Shown in pieces: positions 1 through 7,904 of a stretch of DNA of 64,000 nt. The translations under genes were made by a program, and so were the position numbers. The first letter of the stretch is position 1. Each line of letters opens with the position of its first letter. The DNA lies in the NCBI GenBank assembly GCA_963674475.2, contig CAXXFQ010000017.1, positions 124,001-188,000 of the forward strand, written 5' to 3'. Source of the stretch: CAXXFQ01 sp963674475 (GTDB taxonomy: Bacteria; Planctomycetota; Planctomycetia; Pirellulales; Thermoguttaceae). Below the pieces are notes generated by a model that worked only from the letters and a program-made list of their open reading frames with translations, was not told where the DNA came from and searched no databases.

Positions 1-345
1 GTTTTGGCGACGCGGGGGGAGGCTTTCCAGTCGGGAGAGTAGCTTCCCGCAATCCGAGACCGGTTGGCCTCCTTGGCGGATTGGGCCCAAAAGCAGCCCG
101 ACACCGCCGCGGCTGTAGGTCGACTGGAAGGTCAGTCCGATTGTCTTGATTGCCAAGACGGCCAGCCCGAGGAAAAACATCGTCGTCGTGACGTATTCGA
201 CCGGATGGCTCAAAAAGTATTCATGGAGATAGCGGTTCGAGGAAAACCAGGTTTCGATGATCGCATAGAATCCGACCGACGCGAGTCCGCCCCATAGAAG
301 GGGGGATTTCGCCGGGCCGGTCCAAAGGCGAGGGGAACCGTTCAC
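1..345 (-). CDS. MotA/TolQ/ExbB-like proton channel protein, partial
   Basis: Reading the minus strand from a GTG at 345 gives 115 open codons running off the left edge, so the C-terminal part is missing. A GAGG Shine-Dalgarno lies about 10 bases before the GTG, and an in-frame TGA at 364-366 limits the start. The protein has a short N-terminus, a hydrophobic segment near residues 15-27, the stretch ETWFSSNRYLHEYF, then a second hydrophobic segment (TTTMFFLGLAVLAIK). This N-terminus resembles ExbB/MotA-family proteins of planctomycetes, which energise outer-membrane or export processes using the proton gradient. The conserved channel domain itself lies outside the window, so the family assignment rests on resemblance only. 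Confidence 0.6.
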   Translation of the reverse strand, partial: MNGSPRLWTGPAKSPLLWGGLASVGFYAIIETWFSSNRYLHEYFLSHPVEYVTTTMFFLGLAVLAIKTIGLTFQSTYSRGGVGLLLGPIRQGGQPVSDCGKLLSRLESLPPRRQN

Positions 346-842
346 GGTGGGAACCTCATTATCTCAATAGAGTGTGGGATGGAGCGATTTAAAACGTGGG
401 TTGTCGTTAGAATCGGTCTATATTCCAGTAGCGTATTAACCAAAACGACCAATTCAAGCGATTCATCCAATAGATTCGAAATAATCCGAAGATATGACGA
501 AAGTTTCCAGACCGAATCGACCGATTCTATCATCAGCTTCTTAAGGAGCAGAAAAAATAAAAAACCGTTTCGCTTTTCAAAGCACTTACCGAGACGGATT
601 TGATAGGGACCAACATCCTGTCCGCGTTTATTCCCAGGGGGGGAAACAGTCCGGAGCAGCCTGGCCATTAGTCGGGTTGCCCGGACTGTACTTTTTTCTT
701 GAAAGCCCTTTTCTCCAAGGGCGAAGATCTCGCAATAACAGCCCCACGGGCGCAGGGCTGACGATGCGTCCATGCGTCCGCGCGGAGAGGCGGGCTTCGA
801 CGCTTCCGGGTATTTCCCGACTCTCCCGCTTTGGAAGCCTTT
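346..842. other. gene-free stretch with an isolated hairpin
   Basis: About 500 bases, AT-rich from 360 to 600, with no convincing coding frame; the short ORFs on both strands show no recognisable motif. The one clear structure is an inverted repeat, ACAGTCCGG at 646-654 and its complement at 681-689, followed on the plus strand by a T-run at 692-697. It could act as a terminator for a plus-strand transcript, or sit in the leader of the ExbB-like gene read on the minus strand. Confidence 0.5.
646..697 (+). terminator. terminator-like hairpin without an obvious gene
   Basis: A 9-bp perfect stem (646-654 with 681-689) with a 26-base loop is followed by ACTTTTTTC on the plus strand. No plus-strand gene precedes it, so it is either the end of a small RNA or a structured element in the minus-strand leader. 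Confidence 0.35.
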
Positions 843-1247
843 TTATTCGCCTTGATAAATGGCGTGGCAACGGGGCGTTTCCCAGAGTCGCACCTCGACG
901 ACCGGCAAACCCTGGGACGCGGCGAAATCGTAGATCAGTCGCGCCAGGTTCTCGGCCGTCGGGTTCTCGTCGATCAGGAAGAATGGCTCGCCCATTTTCT
1001 CAAAAAACTCGACCGCCGGGTCCGCTTTGCAGATTACCATCTTGTGGTCGATATTGGCGTCGATCCACTCGCTGATCGTTTTTTTCATCTCGGAAAAGTC
1101 GAGGACCATTCCTTTTTCATCGAGCTGATCGGCTTCGAGTGTAACGATGGCCCGGCTGTTGTGGCCGTGGAAATGGGCACACTTGCCTTCGTAGTTTAAC
1201 AGTCGGTGTCCGTAACAGAAGTCGAATTCCCGAGCGACGCGGAACAT
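843..1247 (-). CDS. queD: 6-carboxytetrahydropterin synthase (QueD/PTPS family)
   Basis: The 134-residue protein matches the usual length of QueD. It should convert 7,8-dihydroneopterin triphosphate to 6-carboxy-5,6,7,8-tetrahydropterin, the second step to queuosine and other 7-deazaguanines. The zinc ligands are visible as H14 and the HFHGH motif (H27, H29), the catalytic cysteine as C23, and the DH pair at 67-68. The C-terminal WET motif fits the substrate-binding glutamate. An AGGAG ribosome binding site lies 7 bases before the ATG at 1247. No other queuosine gene is nearby, so it probably forms its own transcription unit. A PTPS of pterin metabolism is the alternative, but the CxxxHGH pattern favours QueD. 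Confidence 0.9.
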   Translation of the reverse strand: MFRVAREFDFCYGHRLLNYEGKCAHFHGHNSRAIVTLEADQLDEKGMVLDFSEMKKTISEWIDANIDHKMVICKADPAVEFFEKMGEPFFLIDENPTAENLARLIYDFAASQGLPVVEVRLWETPRCHAIYQGE

Positions 1248-1439
1248 GGGAACTCCTTTTATAGAGGGTGAATGATTTGCCCGCTTACGATACTCACCGA
1301 CCGTCAGAAAGTCTATCGCAGTTTACCGTTGCACAGTTGAAAATTAGACCGTTCCCTGCTATTTTGCCTATTTTCCGCTCTTTTGCAGTTAGGGAGCAAG
1401 GGAAGGCTTCCTTTGAAAGCGAGGAAGCTTATGGGCAAT

Positions 1440-1474
1440 AAAAAAAGGCGACCGGGAACTGTCGGCCGCCTTTT
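1440..1474 (-). terminator. intrinsic terminator of the oxidoreductase gene
   Basis: On the minus strand a GGCGGCCG/CGGTCGCC stem with a 7-base loop is followed by seven Ts. It lies about 30 bases after the stop codon of the Gfo/Idh/MocA gene. Confidence 0.75.
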
Positions 1475-1501
1475 GGCGTAAGGGTTTCAGTTTTGTACGA
1501 C

Positions 1502-2545
1502 TCAGATCGCCTTGAATTGGCCGTCGCGGGCCGACATGTAGGCCGCTTCCGCCAGTTTTAAGACGCGCAGCGCGTTGGCCGTGCCGTTGAGCTGGGGCTC
1601 TTGGCCGTCCAAGATACACCGGGCGAAGTAATCGCATTCGGCCGCGTACGGATTGACTTCGTCGTACGGGACCGGGGCGAATTCGGGGGCGGCGGTTTTT
1701 TCCTGCTGGGCGTCGTACCCGGCCTCGCCGAGCCCGAAGATCCCTTCGACCTTGCCGGTGCTTCCCTGGCCGATCGTTCCTTCGGTCAGAATGGCTCCCT
1801 TCGAGCCGTAAATCTCCAGCCGCGTTCGGCTCGCTTCGTCCGGGATGCAGTAAAAACAGTCGACCGTTGCTTGGGTGCCGGTTTCGAACTCCAAAAGGGT
1901 CGTCGCCGAATCGTCGGAGCGGTAATCTTGGACCAGGGTGCTGACCGTCGCGCCGACCTTTTTGACCGGGCCGACGAAATATTCCAGCAGGTCGTACAGG
2001 TGGGTCGCCATGTCGAACAACGCCCCGCCGCCGCCGGTTTCCGGATCTTGACGCCAGGCGCCTTCCATTTTCGGGTACCAACAGGCCAGCTGGGCGCGAA
2101 TCGAGACGATCTTGCCCAAACGGCCTTCGTCGATCAGCTGTTTGATTTTCGTATGCGCGCCGTGGAACTTCATCATGTAGCCTTCTTGCAGGAAGACCCC
2201 GTTTTCCCGGCAGGCGGCGATCGCTTCTTCCGCTTCTTGGCTGGTCATCGTCAGCGGCTTTTCGCAGAGGACATGCTTGCCCGCTTTGGCCGCCATGATG
2301 ATCTGACGCGCGTGTTGGTTGACCGGTGAGGCGATGTAAACCGCGTCCACTTCCGGATCGGCGATCATCGCTTCTTCGGACGTGTAGGCCCGTTTGATTT
2401 CCAATTCCTGGGCGATTTTTTCAATGTTGACCGGGTCCATCACCGCAGTGAGGCGACAATGTTTCGATTGGAGCATACCGGGGATCGTTCGGCGGAAGGC
2501 GATGCCTCCGGCGCCGAGGACGCCGAATTTGACTTGGGCCGTCAT
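1502..2545 (-). CDS. Gfo/Idh/MocA-family oxidoreductase
   Basis: The 347-residue protein begins with a Rossmann fold (FGVLGAGGIAFRRTIPGM, residues 6-23) and carries the family EKP motif in GKHVLCEKPLT, as in NAD(P)-dependent sugar dehydrogenases such as inositol 2-dehydrogenase and glucose-fructose oxidoreductase. The ATG at 2545 is chosen because AGGAG precedes it by 8 bases and the Rossmann motif starts directly after it; the open frame extends upstream to 2641 without a comparable site. No signal peptide, so it is cytoplasmic, unlike the related protein at 20267-21559. The neighbouring aminotransferase gene suggests sugar or amino-sugar metabolism (inference). Substrate unknown. Confidence 0.9.
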   Translation of the reverse strand: MTAQVKFGVLGAGGIAFRRTIPGMLQSKHCRLTAVMDPVNIEKIAQELEIKRAYTSEEAMIADPEVDAVYIASPVNQHARQIIMAAKAGKHVLCEKPLTMTSQEAEEAIAACRENGVFLQEGYMMKFHGAHTKIKQLIDEGRLGKIVSIRAQLACWYPKMEGAWRQDPETGGGGALFDMATHLYDLLEYFVGPVKKVGATVSTLVQDYRSDDSATTLLEFETGTQATVDCFYCIPDEASRTRLEIYGSKGAILTEGTIGQGSTGKVEGIFGLGEAGYDAQQEKTAAPEFAPVPYDEVNPYAAECDYFARCILDGQEPQLNGTANALRVLKLAEAAYMSARDGQFKAI

Positions 2546-2617
2546 GATGAGACTCCTTCGTCTATCAAATATTTTATTGACGTTATTATTAGAATGAAAC
2601 GAGCTTCGGGAGAGAGG

Positions 2618-2660
2618 AAAAAAGGGGAGCAACGACCGCATGGCGTTACTCCCTTTTTTT
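2618..2660 (-). terminator. terminator between aminotransferase and oxidoreductase genes
   Basis: An inverted repeat with A-run on one side and T-run on the other (AAAAAAGGGGAGCAAC paired with GTTACTCCCTTTTTTT, with a bulge). It lies just after the end of the aminotransferase reading frame on the minus strand, so the two genes are probably not one simple operon. It could work in both directions. Confidence 0.65.
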
Positions 2661-2675
2661 GACCGATTGAGTCGA

Positions 2676-3948
2676 TTAACTATAGGCTTTGATCGTTTTC
2701 ACCAGCGCCGCGGCGATCTGACGCATATCCTCTTCGGTGTAGGTCGGGAACGCGAAGCAGGTGAACGTGTGTGTCTCGTGCCAACGGGCGTTGGGCACTT
2801 CCACTCGGCTGTAGTCGACCGATTCCGGATCGGTGTATTCTTTGGAGGTGAACGGGAAGCCGGAATCGCCGAAAGCGTTGAACTTCTGGAAAGCGCCTTC
2901 GGTGTGGCATTGGGGCCAAAAGACCTTCCAACACGGGGCCCCTTCGGCACCGGCGGCCGTGACGAATTGGCCGATGTCGCAGTTCATGTTTTCGATGTCC
3001 AACGAGAACGCGCAGACGAACCAGCCGTTCTGACGTTCCTCGGTGTCGATCGGCATGTATTTGACTTGTGGCAGCTCGCCCAGCGCGTCCATCAGGATAT
3101 GGGCGTTTCGCTTCCGCGCGGGCAGGTTCCAGTTGTCCATCCCGGTCGAGTTCGGCCAGTCCGATCGCCGATTGCATCTCGGTCATTCGGTAGTTCCAAC
3201 CGATCCGGTTGTGGATGTAGGGCAGTTTCTGTTCAAGATCAAGCAGATTCAGCCGCTCTTTGACGTCGTAGCCGTGGTCACGGAAGCTGCGGGCTTCCCA
3301 GGCCAGATCTTCGTCGTCGGTCGTGACCATGCCTCCTTCGCCGCCGGTCGTGAACGTCTTGTTCTGGCAGAAGCTGCAAGCGGCCATGTCGCCGAGCGTC
3401 CCGGTCTTTTTCCCTTTATAAAAGCCGCCGAACGCCTCGGCGTTGTCTTCGATCACCTTGAGGTTGTGCTTCTTGGCCAGCGCCAAAATCGGGTCCATGT
3501 CGCAGACGTTGCCGTAAAGGTGGACCGGCATGATCGCCTTGGTTCGCGAGTTGATCAGCTTTTCGGCCGACTCGACGCTGATGCAGTGGTCTTCCAGGTT
3601 CACGTCGGCGAAGCGCGGGATGGCCCCGGCCTGGACGATCGAGAAGCAACTGGCGATGAACGTGTAGCTCGGCACGATCACCTCGTCGCCGGGTCCGATC
3701 CCCAAGGCCGACAGGGCGACGTGCAATCCGGCCGTTCCGGTCGCGACGCTGATGGCGTATTTGCTGCCCTGCCACTGGGCGAACCGTTCTTCGAACTCCA
3801 TTCCCTTCGGGCCGGTCCAGTAGTTGACCTTGCCGCTGCGGAGTACCGCTTCGACAGCCGAGATCGCGTTCTCATCGAATTTTGGCCAGCCGGCCAGTTG
3901 ATTGGTTACCGTCTTGGGTCCGCCGTCAATCGCCAGTTTTTCCGACAT
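2676..3948 (-). pseudogene. DegT/DnrJ/EryC1-type PLP aminotransferase, frameshifted
   Basis: The first 269 codons from the ATG at 3948 encode a typical DegT/DnrJ/EryC1/StrS sugar aminotransferase: PSYTFIAS, the DNAEAFGG aspartate motif that holds the PLP ring nitrogen, and the Schiff-base lysine K197 in SFCQNKTFTTGGEGG. After AIGLAELDR the frame goes wrong and reads Arg-rich sequence. The correct continuation (MDNWNLPARKRNAH, then about 145 more residues, ending at 2676) is in another frame and starts at 3140. Removing one G from the GGG run at 3141-3143 would restore a full protein of about 422 residues. Either a sequencing/assembly error or a recent loss of function; everything else in both halves is intact. 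Such enzymes make amino sugars for surface glycans. Confidence 0.85.
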
Positions 3949-4237
3949 GGTATCTCCTTAAACGAATCGTAAAGCAAGAGTCGACTTGGAAGTGAGAGGG
4001 GGCCGGTGGCTTGGTAGGTTCGCAGGTTATCGATCCAGGGAAAGCCCCTTCTCGTGGGAGGTTACACACCGTTTTGGAGGAAGGCGAGTCAGGCCCTGGT
4101 TTTTGAAGCGGGCCGAGATCGGTTCCCCCAATGGGTGTAGATCGAAACTATTGTCTCCGTTTTACTGCGTGGTTGTCAAGCATTGAAAGCCGAAAGGGAT
4201 AAGATTGACGCAAAAGAATCGCTTTTCGTATCCACAT

Positions 4238-4266
4238 TGCCGAAAAAGCGAAATCCGTCTATAATT
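4238..4266 (+). promoter_or_regulatory. sigma-70-type promoter of the ispF-cysS unit
   Basis: TTGCCG at 4238-4243 and a perfect TATAAT at 4261-4266 are separated by exactly 17 bases. It lies about 58 bases before the ispF ATG, at the end of a 376-base gene-free stretch (3949-4324) in which nothing else was recognised. Confidence 0.65.
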
Positions 4267-4324
4267 TCGGCCGAATCGGAATTTTTTCCCTATTTCCCCA
4301 TGTGGTGTTTGCAAGGCGGTAGCA

Positions 4325-4879
4325 ATGGCATTTCGCATTGGAATTGGTCATGATACCCACCGGCTCGGTCCGGGCAAGTCTTTGCGACTTGGGGGGGTGG
4401 ATATTCCTCACGAGAAAAGCCTCCTCGGCCATAGCGACGCCGACGTCTTGTTGCACGCCGTGACCGACGCCCTGTTGGGTGCCGTGGCCCTGGGCGATAT
4501 CGGCGGGATGTTTCCCGATACCGATCCTGAAAACCGGGGACGCGACTCGGCCGAGATGCTGCGGCTGGCCCATGAACGGGTGATTGCCGACGGCTGGAAG
4601 GTGGCCAACCTCGATTGTATCGTGTTCGCCCAGCGGCCGAAAATCGCCCCTCACCGCCCGGCGATTCGACAGCGAATTGCCCAGGTCATCGCGATCGATG
4701 TCGATCAGATCGAGGTGAAGGCGAAAACCGGCGAAGGGATTGGGCCGATCGGGCAAGAGGCCGCGATTGCCGCCCAGGCGATAGTCCTTCTCGAAAAGGA
4801 ATATAAAACCACGCAGGTCCTCCACGCGGGGGCCCATCGGGTAAAATCGACCGAAACCGAATCACTTATTACTTCCTAA
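4325..4879 (+). CDS. ispF: 2-C-methyl-D-erythritol 2,4-cyclodiphosphate synthase
   Basis: The 184-residue enzyme of the MEP isoprenoid pathway closes 4-diphosphocytidyl-methylerythritol 2-phosphate to the cyclodiphosphate with release of CMP. The metal ligands D10, H12 (GHDTHRL) and H44 (ADVLLHAVTDALLGA) are present, as are the FPDTD motif and the GEGIG signature near the C-terminus. It is about 25 residues longer than the usual 158-160, the excess being a polar C-terminal tail after LEKEYKTTQ. A promoter with perfect -10 lies just upstream and cysS starts 26 bases downstream, so the two are probably cotranscribed. Confidence 0.95.
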   Translation: MAFRIGIGHDTHRLGPGKSLRLGGVDIPHEKSLLGHSDADVLLHAVTDALLGAVALGDIGGMFPDTDPENRGRDSAEMLRLAHERVIADGWKVANLDCIVFAQRPKIAPHRPAIRQRIAQVIAIDVDQIEVKAKTGEGIGPIGQEAAIAAQAIVLLEKEYKTTQVLHAGAHRVKSTETESLITS

Positions 4880-4904
4880 CTCCTTCTCCCATTCTCAACC
4901 GATC

Positions 4905-6449
4905 ATGATTCGCGTCTACAACACTTTATCAAAAACCAAAGAAACCTTCGAGCCGGTCAACCCCGGCAAGGTCGGCATCTATCTGTGCGGGCCGACCGTC
5001 TATAAGCCAAGCCACATCGGCCATATGGTCGGACCGGTCATTTTCGACGCCGTCAAGCGCTACCTGAGCTACTCGGGCTACGACGTGACGTTCGTGATCA
5101 ATGTCACCGACGTTGACGATAAACTGATCGCCGAATCGGCCGAGCAGGGTGTCACGATGGCCGACTTGGCCGCGCGGATGACCGAAGATTATCAGTACAA
5201 TCTGGCCGCGATGGGGGTCGATTCGGTCGACGATTTCCCCCGCGCGACCGACAATATGGACGAGATTATTGCGTTGACCAAAACGCTGGTCGACAAGGGG
5301 TTCGCCTACGAGTCGAAAGGGGACGTTTACTTCGACGTGACCAAGTGTGCCGACTACGGCAAGCTCAGCGGTCGCAAGGTCGAGGCGATACAAGGGGACG
5401 GGGGCGGCATGGCCTCGCGGAAACGCAACAGCGCCGACTTTGCCCTTTGGAAATCGGCCAAACCGGGCGAACCGGCCTGGGACAGCCCCTGGGGCAAAGG
5501 TCGACCGGGATGGCATATCGAGTGCTCGGCGATGAGTCAAAAAATTCTGGGCGAACAGTTCGACATCCACGGCGGCGGCCTCGACCTGACCTTTCCTCAC
5601 CATGAAAACGAAATCGCCCAAAGCGAGTCGGCTCACGGCTGCCCGATGGCCAAATACTGGATGCACAACGGCCTGATGCAAGCCTCGCACGAAGTCGGCA
5701 AATTGGGCGGGCGCAACACCCGGTCGGCCGAAGCGGGCGATTTGGCTTCCCAGGAAGTCGGCAAGATCAGCAAGTCGAAAGGCTCCAGCGCCTTCCGCGA
5801 CATGCTCGAACGGTTCCACGGCGAAACGATCCGATTCTTCTTGCTTTCGACCCACTATCGACGCCCGATCGACTATAGCGAGGCGCGAATCGAAGAGGTC
5901 CGAACCGGCTTGGAGACGTTTTATCGGTTTTTCAAACGGTTCGAGCGGGTCACCGGCCAATCGTTCTACGACCTCGATTTTGCCGTGATTCGGGAAAAGG
6001 GAGATTTCCAACCCGGCGACGATCCGCTTTTGGTCGAGGTGGCCAAACATCGCGACGCGTACCTCGAGTCGATGGACGACGATTTTAATACCGGTGGCGC
6101 GACCGGCGCGTTGTTCGATCTGGTTCGATGTCTCAATAAGTTTGTCGACCAAGAGAAACTCGAAGCGACGACCGACGGCAAAGAAGCCCAAGTCGAGTCG
6201 CTCGCCAAGGGAGCGGCCGTGTTGCGTGAAATGGCCGGGGCGATCGGGCTGTTCCTCAAACCGGTTGAAGAGGCGGCAGGCGGCGCCGACGAGGAGCTGG
6301 TCTCGCAGTTGATGGACCTGTTCATTTCGCTTCGGGCCCAGGCGCGAAAGAATAAGGATTTCGCCATGGCCGACCAGATTCGCGATCAACTCACCGAGAT
6401 CGGCATCACGCTCGAAGACCGTCCCGGCGGGACCGAGTGGAGTCGATAA
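4905..6449 (+). CDS. cysS: cysteinyl-tRNA synthetase
   Basis: The 514-residue class I synthetase charges tRNA-Cys. It shows the zinc ligand C28 in YLCGPTVY, HIGH at residues 37-40, the WHIECSAMS motif, the zinc-binding GGGLDLTFPHHENE motif and KISKS in place of KMSKS. Between the HNGLMQ strand and KISKS lies an extra segment of roughly 25 residues (beginning VGKLGGRNTRSAEAG) that E. coli CysS lacks. The C-terminal helical DALR-like domain is complete and ends at a TAA. It follows ispF by 26 bases and precedes ruvC by about 110. Confidence 0.95.
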   Translation: MIRVYNTLSKTKETFEPVNPGKVGIYLCGPTVYKPSHIGHMVGPVIFDAVKRYLSYSGYDVTFVINVTDVDDKLIAESAEQGVTMADLAARMTEDYQYNLAAMGVDSVDDFPRATDNMDEIIALTKTLVDKGFAYESKGDVYFDVTKCADYGKLSGRKVEAIQGDGGGMASRKRNSADFALWKSAKPGEPAWDSPWGKGRPGWHIECSAMSQKILGEQFDIHGGGLDLTFPHHENEIAQSESAHGCPMAKYWMHNGLMQASHEVGKLGGRNTRSAEAGDLASQEVGKISKSKGSSAFRDMLERFHGETIRFFLLSTHYRRPIDYSEARIEEVRTGLETFYRFFKRFERVTGQSFYDLDFAVIREKGDFQPGDDPLLVEVAKHRDAYLESMDDDFNTGGATGALFDLVRCLNKFVDQEKLEATTDGKEAQVESLAKGAAVLREMAGAIGLFLKPVEEAAGGADEELVSQLMDLFISLRAQARKNKDFAMADQIRDQLTEIGITLEDRPGGTEWSR

Positions 6450-6562
6450 CGAAAAAAACGAAAGTAAAAAACGGAAGCGCGATTGGAAAACGATCGCGTT
6501 TCTTTTTTCCTATCTATCCTCTTGCCTGGCTGACCCAAGAATCGATCGGAAACGGTTTTTCC

Positions 6563-7057
6563 ATGACCCGTATTTTAGGAATCGATCCGGGACTCAACAT
6601 TACCGGATACGCCGTGCTCGAAAGCGAAGGCCGTACGCCGAAAATCCTTGAGGCGGGCGTCGTGCGTGGAAAATCTCGCGGTTCCTTGGAACGTCGGGTT
6701 GCCGAAATCTATCATGGCGTCTCGGACGTCATCCGTTCGCTTCGGCCGGAGGCGATGGCGTTGGAAGAACTGTACTCCCATTACAAACGGCCCCAAACGG
6801 CGATCATCATGGGGCACGCGCGTGGGGTGATCTGTCTTGCCGCCACCGAAGCGGACGTTCCGGTCGTTTCCTACGCGGCCACCCAGGTCAAAAAGGTAAC
6901 TACCGGTTCCGGCCGTGCGACGAAATCCCAAATCCAACTGGCCATCGCCCGTGAATTCGGTCTTGCCGAGCCGCCCGAACCGCCTGACGTGGCCGATGCG
7001 CTGGCCTTGGCCTTGTGCCATTTTTATCTGACCGGCAGCCCGCTGGCCCAATTATAA
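6563..7057 (+). CDS. ruvC: Holliday junction endonuclease RuvC
   Basis: The 164-residue protein resolves four-way DNA junctions together with RuvAB. The RNase H-like fold is marked by GIDPGLNITGY (catalytic D8), the ALEELY glutamate near E68 and the acidic DVADALALALCH motif near the C-terminus. The ATG at 6563 directly precedes the first beta strand; the open frame reaches upstream to 6437, overlapping the end of cysS, but that part encodes no conserved sequence and is rejected. ruvA follows after 65 bases; ruvB is not in the window. Confidence 0.93.
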   Translation: MTRILGIDPGLNITGYAVLESEGRTPKILEAGVVRGKSRGSLERRVAEIYHGVSDVIRSLRPEAMALEELYSHYKRPQTAIIMGHARGVICLAATEADVPVVSYAATQVKKVTTGSGRATKSQIQLAIAREFGLAEPPEPPDVADALALALCHFYLTGSPLAQL

Positions 7058-7122
7058 AAAACGAATGAACCGGGGTCCGAATTGCCGAGCCCCGTCCCCG
7101 AAAAAACGGAGTCTCTCTCGAC

Positions 7123-7752
7123 GTGATTACGAAGATAACCGGCAAATTGGTTTCCCTTGGCGACGATGCCTTGACGCTCGAAGTCGGGGCGTTCGAATAC
7201 CAAATCCTCATCCCCGAGTTCACTCGCCGACAACTGCAAATGGAACTCGACCAGGCGGTCAGCCTCCACACGATCGAGTACCTCGAAGGCAACCCGATGC
7301 AAGGTCGACTCACGCCGCGCATGATCGGCTTCCTTACGGAAATCGAACGGGAGTTTTTCGAACTGTTCTGTTCGGTCGACGGCGTCGGTGTCAAGAAGGC
7401 GCTTCGAGCCATGGTTCGACCGGTCAAAGAAACGGCCACCGCGATCGAGGAGCAGGACACCAAGTGGCTCTCCTCGCTGCCCGGCGTCGGAGCGGCAACG
7501 GCCGATCGGATTGTCGCCAAACTCCGCCGAAAGGTGCCGAAATTCGCCCTCATGGTCGCCCGTGCCGAAGTCGAAGGCGACATGAAAGCCGAAGTTCCCA
7601 CCGACGTCGTCTCCGAGACGTTCGAGGTACTTTGCTCCCTCGGCCACACCGAAGCCGACGCGCGACGTCTGCTCGATTCGACCCTGGAAACCAAGAAGAA
7701 ATTCAAAGACGTCCAAGCCCTCCTAGAAGCCATTTACCACCAGGGCGGCTAG
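7123..7752 (+). CDS. ruvA: Holliday junction DNA helicase subunit RuvA
   Basis: The 209-residue protein binds the Holliday junction and loads RuvB. It has an N-terminal OB-fold (MITKITGKLVSLGDDALTLE), two helix-hairpin-helix motifs (SVDGVGVKKALRAM and SLPGVGAATADRIVAKL) and a C-terminal three-helix domain that in other species contacts RuvB. Translation starts at a GTG, with GGAG about 12 bases upstream. Convergent with glnE. Confidence 0.93.
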   Translation: MITKITGKLVSLGDDALTLEVGAFEYQILIPEFTRRQLQMELDQAVSLHTIEYLEGNPMQGRLTPRMIGFLTEIEREFFELFCSVDGVGVKKALRAMVRPVKETATAIEEQDTKWLSSLPGVGAATADRIVAKLRRKVPKFALMVARAEVEGDMKAEVPTDVVSETFEVLCSLGHTEADARRLLDSTLETKKKFKDVQALLEAIYHQGG

Positions 7753-7834
7753 GCGGGCAGGTGGGTGCCAGAAAAAGAAGAATAGAGGGATCGCGTAGCA
7801 ATCCCGGTCCAAAAAGTTTTTAAGGGGAGAGTTT

Positions 7835-7866
7835 GAGAGGGGACCATTTTCAAAATGTCCCCTCTC
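7835..7866. terminator. long hairpin between convergent ruvA and glnE
   Basis: A near-perfect inverted repeat, GAGAGGGGA paired with TCCCCTCTC plus an inner CATTTT/AAAATG, lies between two genes read towards each other. It lacks an immediate T-run on either strand. A second smaller hairpin, GGTGATGGC/GCCGTCAC, follows at 7881-7902 next to the glnE stop. Confidence 0.55.
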
Positions 7867-7904
7867 ATTCAATAAAAATAGGTGATGGCGTAGCCGTCAC
7901 ACCT

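Noticed and set aside
4929..6389. 486-residue minus-strand ORF opposite cysS
   Set aside because: Shadow of cysS caused by GC-rich codon bias; the plus-strand protein is fully conserved.
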